Shown: positions 56,925 through 64,000 of the stretch, one piece after another
Position numbering within the stretch: position 1 is the stretch's first letter
How the letters are laid out: each line of letters begins with the position of its first letter
DNA from: Callorhinus ursinus
Taxonomy: Eukaryota; Chordata; Mammalia; Carnivora; Otariidae
NCBI RefSeq assembly: GCF_003265705.1
Contig: NW_020313005.1
Coordinates: 18,842,350-18,906,349, forward strand
Direction: 5' to 3'
Length of the DNA stretch: 64,000 nucleotides
Position numbers and translations under genes: made by a program
The notes under the pieces: generated by a model
What the model was told of the DNA's origin: nothing
What the model saw: only the letters and a program-made list of their open reading frames with translations
The model's database searches: none

Positions 56925-58370
56925 CTACCCAAAGCCATCTATAGATTCAGTGTAATCTGTACCAAAATTGCAATGGCATTTTTCACAGAAATAGAAAAAA
57001 AAATCCTAAAATTCATGTGAAACCACAGAAGACTCTTAATAGCCAAAACAATCTTAAGGAAAACAAAAAACAAAGCTGGAGGCATCACACTTCCTAATTT
57101 CTAACTTTATTACACAGCTATAATAAAAATGTGGTACTGGCATAAAAACATACACATAGACCAATGGAACAGAATCAAGAGCTCAGAAATAAATCCACAC
57201 ATATACAATCAATTAAGCTTAGACAAGAGAGCCAAGAATACTCAATGGGGAAAGGATAGTCTCTTTCAGAAATGGTGCTGAGAAAACTGGATATTCGTAT
57301 GCAAAAGAATGATATTGGACCTCTCTTTTACACCACTCACAAAAATTACCTTGAAATGGATTAAAGACTTAAATATAAGGCCTGAAACCATATAACTCTT
57401 AGAAGAAAACAGGAAAAATCTCCTTGGGATTGGAATTCACAAGTTTTTGGATATGATACCAAAAGCACAAGCAAGCAACAAAAGCAAAAATAAACAAGTG
57501 GGACAACATCAAACTAAAAAGCTTCTGCACAACAAAAGAAACAATCAATAAAATAAAGAGGCAACCTACAGAATGGGAGAAAAATATTTGCAAACTATAT
57601 ATCTGATCAGGGTTAATATTCAAAATATGTAAGAAACTCATAAGACTCGATAGCAAAAAAAAGAAAAAAATCTGGTTTTAAAATGGGCAGAGGACCTGAA
57701 TAGAATTTTTTTTTCCAAAGAAGACATACAAATGGCCCACACATACATGAAAAGATTCTCAACATCACTAATCATCAGGGAAATGCAAAACCACAGTAAG
57801 ATATCACCTCACCTATTAGAATGGCTATTATCCAAAAACAAAATAATACATGCTGTTGAGGGTGTGGAGAAAAGGAAACACTTGTGCATTGCTGGTGGGA
57901 ATGTAAATTGGTGCAGCCACTATGGAAAACACCACGCAAGTTCCTCAGAAAAGTAAAGGAGTTACCATATGATCCAGCAATAGTTCTTCTGTGTATATAT
58001 CTAGTTCTTTTTCTTTTTAAAGATTTTTTATTTATTTGACAGAGTGAGAGAGACAGTGAGAGAGGGAACACAAGCAGGGGGAGTGGGAGAGGGAGAAGCA
58101 GATTCCACGCTGAGCAGGGAGCCCGATGCGGGACTCGATTCCAGAAGCCTGGGATCACGACCGGAGCCAAAGGCAGACGCTTAACAACTGAGCCACCCAG
58201 GTGCCCCCTGTGTATATATCTAAAGAAAATAAAATCACTATCTCAAACAGATATCTGTACCCCCGTGTTTATCACATTCACAACAGCTATGACATGAGAA
58301 CAGCCTAAGTGTCCACTAATGGGTGAATGGATAAAGAAAATATGATATATATACATACATATAAAATCAT
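56925..58370 (+). mobile_element. Old L1, plus strand, with nested SINE
   Basis: C-terminal ORF2 sequence in sense order: 'accaaaattgcaatggcatt', 'agctggaggcatcacacttc', 'tggaacagaatcaagagctc', 'cttctgcacaacaaaagaaa', 'gttaccatatgatccagcaa', then, past a SINE, 'ctaagtgtccactaatgggt'. Frames are short and broken; a typical mid-age L1 fossil lying inside an older minus-strand L1. Confidence 0.85.
58004..58207 (-). mobile_element. Carnivore tRNA-derived SINE, minus strand
   Basis: Reverse complement of the SINEC type: 'aaagattttttatttatttg', 'cgctgagcagggagcccgat', 'ctgggatcacgaccggagcc', head 'ctgagccacccaggtgcccc'. A perfect 15-bp TSD (CTGTGTATATATCTA) lies at 57989-58003 and 58208-58222. It interrupts an L1 and is the youngest layer of this nest. 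Confidence 0.95.
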
Positions 58371-58379
58371 ACACACATC

Positions 58380-58870
58380 ATTATGATTTTTATTTGCATT
58401 TCTCTGATAACTAATGCGTTGAAGCTTCTTTTCATATGTTTTAGTGACCACTTGTTAAGTACCTGGTGAAGACCATTGCCCATTTTTCGACTGGACATCT
58501 GGCTCCTTCTTATTGATGTCTAAGTGTTTTATAGAGACAGAGATATAGATTCTAGATATGAGTTCTTGGTCGGTTACTGTATATTTCACATATCTTCTAC
58601 TCAATGGCTTACCTTTTCACTCTCTTGTTGGTGTATTTTGATGGCCAGAAGTCCCTAATTTTACTGTAGTCCAACTTACCAAATATTTCCTCTAAAATAA
58701 ATGGTTTTTGTGCCCTTTAAAAAAGATTTTGCCTATCCCAAGGATAAGGATAATTCTATGTTATCCTCTCAAAGCCTATTACATTACCTTTTACATTTAT
58801 ATCTAAAATTCACCTAGAATCAATTTTTGTATGTGGTGTGAGATAGACTTTCATTTTAGTGTTTTCTTGG
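58380..58870 (-). mobile_element. Ancient L1, minus strand, right part
   Basis: 'atttgcatttctctgataac', 'ttttcatatgttttagtgac', 'ttaccttttcactctcttgt' and 'tttttgtatgtggtgtgaga' are ORF2 in reverse, the partner of 56290-56920. Confidence 0.75.
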
Positions 58871-60386
58871 GGGAGGGGCATGGGGAGGGAATAAAAATAT
58901 TCCCACTCTTACAAGAGTTTGAAAATCATGTGGCTATAATATATATCATCATTTAATGGGTGCAAAAATGAAATCCAAAAAGATGAAGTGATTTTTCTAG
59001 AATCATATATCTATGACTAGACCCTGGTAGCTATTGACCCAGCTTCTAATTTTAAATCTCTTCTCCCTCCTCTTTTCTCTTTTTTGTCTTCTTCAAGGGC
59101 TGGTGTCCTAATATTCTTTCTACTACTTCTCCACTTAAAAATATTCTGTAAGATATCAATGGTCACAGCTTAGTGTTATCTTTCCCATTAAATATCTATA
59201 TTTCATACAATCATTAAGTAAAAACTGGTGATATTCTAAGGTAGACTTTTAAGAGGCCATTGTTATATGTGGAAGAATTAGGCAGGAGTGACAAGATGTT
59301 GAAAGGCCTTTCCTTGTTGATAAAGGTTCAAAGTTTAGGGTAAAGGTAATAGAGGCCCGCACATTCTAGAGGGGTGTTATACACAAACAGTAGGACTTGC
59401 TAAAAAGTGGCCATACTGGCCCTATGACCATCTCCCTCAAAAGCCTATAGAGCATAAAGCTAGATATTCATTGAAGGAGGGGATTCTTCGAAGAGAATTC
59501 ATAGAAGTAGAGAAATTTATGTCATTTTTCCTCTTTCCTTACAGCTAATAATTATTGATCTAGTAATTAGTGAGCACTCACTATGTATTAGAAACTACAC
59601 TAAGTTACATAAAAATTTATTTCATTTAATTATCACAATATTCCTGTGAGGTGAACACCTGTGCCTGCCTGACCCTGAGAGTGAGTACCTCTGTAAATTT
59701 TGTGTCATAGGTGGGTGCCTTTCTTACTTCACCCTGGCCCTGACCTTGGCTAGAGAAACATGAATACTATGAACAAAAACAAAATCCCAACTTCCACATT
59801 TTCTCAGATTCTACATACAATTTAGGTTCTACCAACTGGATCACTTGAATGATACTTAGAAGATGGAAGTGAGCAGAAGTCATCTTTCTGTTGCTGTTCG
59901 TGCTGACAGTTGAAGGCTTGAACATATGAGAATCAAGATGCAGTAATGGCAGCCAAACGTGGCATTCATGGGTGTCAAGAGGTATTTGTGACAAAGGCAG
60001 TAGCTTTCTGATCCCTGGATTGCAGCTCTAGTATTGTGTCCTTGAGCTCAATGATTTCAACCCTTGACTCTATTGCTGCAGCAATTCCAATTATTTTGAA
60101 GCACCCAATTTTCCATATTAAGTAGTCTCTTTCTGCTTAGGATACCCAGAGCAGTTTCTGTTTTATGCATTGAACTCTGACAGCAACAATGGATTTAAAA
60201 ATGGCACTGGTACTTGATTTTTTTGCTTTGTCCTAATAGACACATCAAATCCCGTATCTAGGTAGAGTCAAGCCTTTCCCATCTGGAACTCACTCTGTTA
60301 CCATGAGCCAAGATAGCTATGGAGTGAGGGGCCAGGTGCTACCCACACCCAGGCAGCAAGAGCTGGCTTGTGCTTAGCTTTTCATT
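58871..60386. other. Mostly unassigned DNA with a MIR-like fragment
   Basis: 59570-59670 resembles MIR in minus orientation ('gtgagcactcactatgtatt', 'tttaattatcacaatattcc'). The rest is unrecognised. Confidence 0.4.
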
Positions 60387-60394
60387 AAAAGCAG

Positions 60395-60803
60395 GGGTGG
60401 GAGGGATGGGCGGGGCTGGGTGATAGACACTGGTGAGGGTATGTGCTGTGCTGAGTGCTGTGAATTGTGTAAGACTGTTGAATCACAGACCTGTACCTCT
60501 GAAACAAATAATACATTATATGTTAAAAAGAAGAAGAAGAAGGTAGGAAGGGAAAAATGAAGTGGGGGAAATCTCAGGGGGAGAGGAACCATGAGAGACT
60601 ATGGACTCTGAGAAACAAACGGAGGGTTCTAGAGGGGAGGGGGTGGGGGGATGGGTTAGCTTGATGATGGGTATTAAAGAGGGCACGTACTGAATGGAGC
60701 CCTGGGTGTTATACGCAAACAATGAATCATGGAACACTACATCAAAAACTAATGATGTAATGTATGGTGATTAACATAACATAATAAAATTAAATTTAAA
60801 AAA
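60395..60803 (+). mobile_element. Young L1 3' end, plus strand, about 410 bp
   Basis: Starts in the 3' UTR ('gggtgatagacactggtgag'), with 'cacagacctgtacctctgaa', 'ccatgagagactatggactc', 'gaacactacatcaaaaacta' and an A-rich tail. Only an 8-bp match (AAAAGCAG, 60387-60394 and 60804-60811) is readable as TSD. Confidence 0.92.
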
Positions 60804-60811
60804 AAAAGCAG

Positions 60812-61630
60812 CTCTGGGGAAAGATGCCATCCTCTTGCTCTAAGATCACCCTGGAAACTATTCATTTTGCAATCATCACCAGTGTTACACATGCTTTCCC
60901 AAAGTACTTCCCAAACTACTGATCTTCAGGTTTATTTCTTGGTCATATCCCTGATCCTCCCAGGGTCAGCTCTCAATGCTTCCTGCTGAGCATCCTACTC
61001 TGTACTTGACCCTGACTGTCCCACATAACTCTACTTCCTGAGCATTCATTCATTGCTTCTATAACACCCAACTTTGCATTTTCTAGCCTTTATCCTGCCA
61101 ACCTTCATGTTGAGGCAGAATACTTCCTATTGCTATTTTTGATCTGAAAAGAAAAATCACTAGAAATGTGTAATAAGTAACAAAGCAGTGATGTTTTTGG
61201 CAGGACTTTGGCCTTCTCTCAGCAGGATAATTTTTGCCCTGCAAGGCAGTTTAATCATAACCTTAATGATGTCTACTCACTGCTTAATATGGTGCTGCTC
61301 TTGTCTCCAGAGTGAGGCACATTGTGGGCACGTAGGCACCCTAGGGCTTCTACATGTTTGAGTTGTCAAGCTCAGCTCTTGGAAAGCTGTTAATTTCCTG
61401 AGGTAATCTGAGTGTGATTAAGCTAAACTGCCACCAGGTGGACATTGGAGCCTTAGTTAAACCATTTTAATCTCAGTAGCTAGACTCCCTATAGGCATGA
61501 TAAAATGAAGAGAGAATGTAGTTTGATTTCCACTTAATTTTGTTTAAAAAAATAAACAAAAAGAAAAAAGAGTAGTTTAGCATACTACTTAACCAGAATT
61601 AAAATATAGTATAAAGACATCTTATTTATG
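60812..61630. other. Unassigned DNA, no gene recognised
   Basis: No repeat family or coding region recognised. Confidence 0.35.
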
Positions 61631-61634
61631 TGTT

Positions 61635-61790
61635 TAACCAATATTTATTGAGTATCTACTATATGACAAATATCCCTCTAGAATCAGGAATGGTGCAAAG
61701 AATATGAAAAACCAAGTACTTGACTTCATAGAGCTTACATCCTGGGGGGGAAAGGACTATAAAACAAGCAACAAATACAAATACATATTT
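61635..61790 (-). repeat. L2 LINE fragment, minus strand
   Basis: 'accaatatttattgagtatc', 'tactatatgacaaatatccc' and 'ttcatagagcttacatcctg' follow the reverse complement of the L2 3' end. Confidence 0.75.
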
Positions 61791-61885
61791 ATCCTATATC
61801 ACATTATATTATGAAATATAGTGATATATTATGATATAATGATATGTATTATGATATAACGATATAATATATATAGTATATCCCC
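61790..61885. repeat. AT-rich imperfect (GATATAAT) tract
   Basis: Repeating 'atattatgatataatgata' phrases make a low-complexity, easily melted stretch. Confidence 0.7.
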
Positions 61886-62204
61886 AAGCACACCCACTCA
61901 TAAAGACAGTTTAAATCACAATAATAATCACCTAGATATTACTGACCCTCCCCCCCACTCCACCAATCTAGCCATGAAGGGCTACATTCTTCTATAGCAT
62001 ATCTTCTGTTCCCAACCCCAAAGTAACTCTGGAATTTTTTAGGACATATCTTAGATATGGTTATAAATAAGTCTAATCAGTAATTTCAGTCAGTTACCCA
62101 TGTGGTTCACACCAGCCACAGTTAATGTTTATTCAGAGAACCTATCACCCACCAGGTACTATTGCCTCTGCCACACACATCTGCTTTCATCTTCTCCTAT
62201 TTAT

Positions 62205-62375
62205 GGTCAAACAAACATTTATTAAACACTTACTTTGATCCGGCAGGTAATAAGACAGTATGTCTTTATCCTCATAGAGCTTATAAATTTGCAGTGAAGA
62301 AAGACAAGGAAAAGAAATATAATTGTGAATGAGTGTGGCTAACAGAGAAGTATGAAGTACTATGGAATCACTTAG
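62205..62375 (-). repeat. L2 LINE fragment, minus strand
   Basis: 'caaacaaacatttattaaac', 'acttactttgatccggcagg', 'tatcctcatagagcttataa' follow the reverse complement of L2. Confidence 0.7.
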
Positions 62376-63255
62376 AAAAACAAGTTTAAAAAAGTGCTCA
62401 TAGGACAGGCTTTTGAACAAGCCATGTGTAGACTGATACTTAGAGGACTAATGGGAGTTAACTAGGTGAACAATATATGAAATAATGTTCTCCATAGAGG
62501 AAACATCATGCTCTGTAATCCTGAGACTTGAAGGCACATTCCAGGTAGAATTGTCTCCTACCCTGCACTTCTACCAATGTCCCAGGGCACTCAAAACACA
62601 GACATTGGGCCAAGAAGAGGTAACAGGGAATAGAAATACCTCCCACCTAAAACAACAAAAGTCAAGACAAATATATATAGTAATGGTCCTGAAGATACTA
62701 GACATTAGGCATCAAGAGACAATGATTGCTGAGTAATGAGAAATCAACAGTTAGCCCTATTATTGTCCCAGGCTACTTCCTGAAGAGAGTTTCAGGAGCG
62801 GAATCCCAGCACAACCTATCACCCTCCTTGAACTAAGGAGATGGAGAGCTGGGAGCCCAGAGAGGTAAAGGCATTTAGAATTCAGCATGACAGCGTACCA
62901 GTAAGGAAAGAGTTGCACAGAAAGAGAACCTCAAAGATCTGCAAATAATTTCTCTATTCAATTGAATATGGTCACTACATACATATGAGGAAGCTATGTA
63001 AGATCAGAAAATAAGCAACCAAAATGATTATAAAGAACAGAACATGATACTCCCATTAAGCTGGGGAAAATGCTTGTTCTTGCCAGCAATAAGGGCAAAT
63101 TTCATAATTAACAGTGCATTGAGTAGAGTAGTCAGAATGGTTTTTCCTAAATGGTAGTAAAAGAAATCAGCCTTGGATTGTGTTTTTGGTCCTGCTTAAC
63201 AGAGATTAAAAGGATCTGAGAAGGCCAAATTGCTTCCAAGTATCTTAAAAATATC
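62376..63255. other. Unassigned DNA, no gene recognised
   Basis: An 83-codon plus frame at 62485-62736 has no recognisable domain. Nothing else is seen. Confidence 0.35.
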
Positions 63256-63259
63256 CCAG

Positions 63260-63845
63260 AACAAAACAAAAGCATGAAACAAGGTAAAAATCACAACATC
63301 TGGAATCTAGTAAAAAATTACTAGGCATGCAAAGAAGGAGAAAAATACAATCCTAATGAGAAAATTAATAAATCAAAACTGACCCAGAAATAAAAAAGAT
63401 AATTGGATTAGTAGTCAAGAACATTAAAACCATTGTTTTAACTCTGTTCCATATGAGAAACTAGATTTAAAAAATTAACATGTGATATAGAGACATAAAA
63501 CATATTTTTAAAAGGTGCAAATTGAACTTTTAGAGATAAAAAACACAATGTTTGAGATTGAAAAGTCACAAGATGGAACAGATAGCAAATTAGACATTGC
63601 ATAAAGTATTAATGAACTTGAATATACTGCAATAAAACTATCCCAAATGAAAACAGAGAAAGAAAAGGCTGGGGGAAAAGAACGTCACTGGACTTTGGGA
63701 AATTTTCAAGTAGTCCATTATGTAAATGTGGGGTTACCAAGGTAATAAGAGATGGAAGGGAAAGGAAAAAACTTTGAAAAAAATAGTGACTAAAAATTTT
63801 TCAAATTTTATGAAAACTATAATCTCACTGATCCAAGAATCTCAA
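63260..63845 (+). mobile_element. Ancient L1/HAL1 ORF1 region, plus strand
   Basis: A-rich sequence with ORF1-like phrases: 'agagataaaaaacacaatgt', 'caaattagacattgcataaa', and at the right end 'gactaaaaatttttcaaatt', 'atccaagaatctcaacaaat'. This fits the coiled-coil and adjoining part of an old L1 or HAL1 ORF1. No open frame remains. Confidence 0.55.
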
Positions 63846-63874
63846 CAAATCTTCCATAGTTAAGAGTCTATTTC

Positions 63875-64000
63875 TTGGTCTGCCTCTCTCTCTCTCACTC
63901 TCTCTCTTTCCCCCCACCTTCACTCATTTGTTTTGTTTCTTAAATTCCACATATGAGTGAAATCATATGGTATTTGTCTTTCTCTGACTGACTTATTTCA
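63875..64000 (-). mobile_element. L1 3' region, minus strand, cut by right window edge
   Basis: 'taaattccacatatgagtga', 'aatcatatggtatttgtctt' and 'ctctgactgacttatttca' are the reverse complement of the L1 ORF2 end and 3' UTR. A CT-rich stretch precedes it at 63875-63920. Confidence 0.85.

Noticed and set aside
61425..61445. CTCF-like 'ccaccaggtggac'
   Set aside because: It departs from the core at the invariant C after GG, so I rate it a chance match.
1..64000. CRISPR array, prophage or bacterial operon
   Set aside because: No regularly spaced short repeats, ribosome binding sites or dense coding; the mammalian SINE and LINE content excludes a prokaryotic source.

Overview
This window is mammalian nuclear DNA, most likely from an arctoid carnivore (bear, seal, weasel or raccoon group). 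The best clue is the tRNA-derived SINE family. Seven copies share a head reading 'cctgggtggctcag', a 'ctcaggtcatgatcc' box B region and an 'aaataaataaaatctt' tail. This is the carnivore SINEC/CAN-SINE type, but not the dog-specific or cat-specific consensus as I remember them. The species call is inference. No host protein-coding gene, rRNA, tRNA gene, CRISPR array or bacterial feature is visible. Nearly all longer open frames lie in LINE-1 (L1) or in simple repeats. The window reads as intergenic or deep intronic sequence.

Layout. 1-1160 is the 5' UTR of a minus-strand L1 that runs off the left edge. 1170-13550 is mostly unique or very old DNA with scattered L2/MIR fragments, a (CA)n tract at 5287-5334 and a direct duplication (8729-8897 and 9489-9654) flanking an old repeat. 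13568-14228 is a 5'-truncated young L1. 16464-23524 is a full-length minus-strand L1 of about 7.1 kb, inserted at the edge of an older minus-strand SINE (23541-23761); both sets of target-site duplications (TSDs) can be read. 23780-27220 is largely unique DNA with a composite CAT/CAC/CAG tract and a strong CTCF-type site at 26484-26503. 27480-30690 is an ancient minus-strand L1 with a young L1 tail inside it, followed by an imperfect minisatellite (about 30860-31340). 32930-36393 plus 43401-43745 is an old plus-strand L1 mosaic split by a second near-full-length L1 (36410-43384, plus strand, 16-bp TSD). 44570-47480 is another ancient plus-strand L1 carrying a SINE, a GATA array and an unidentified gene-like insert with a 140-codon minus-strand frame.

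48776-48994 has the architecture of a U6 snRNA-L1 chimeric retrogene, which I consider the most interesting single element. 50148-50720 holds an L1 tail and L2. 52640-53735 is an ERVL-type solo LTR with an internal duplication and an inserted SINE. A long polypyrimidine tract, a truncated L1 (55485-55935) and a three-level nest of L1, L1 and SINE (56290-58870) follow. The right end has an L1 tail (60395-60803), L2/MIR fragments, an ancient L1/HAL1 ORF1 region (63260-63845) and the start of a minus-strand L1 cut by the window edge.

The elements share one biology. L1 ORF1/ORF2 proteins mobilise L1 itself, the SINEs, and probably the U6 chimera and the gene-like insert. Every L1 copy visible here in its coding part carries frame breaks, so none appears able to encode a working machinery. 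I did not find a convincing previously undescribed system. The candidates worth checking are the U6-L1 chimera, the unidentified insert, the local duplication, the minisatellite and the CTCF site. All family names are from memory of repeat consensus sequences, not from a database search.
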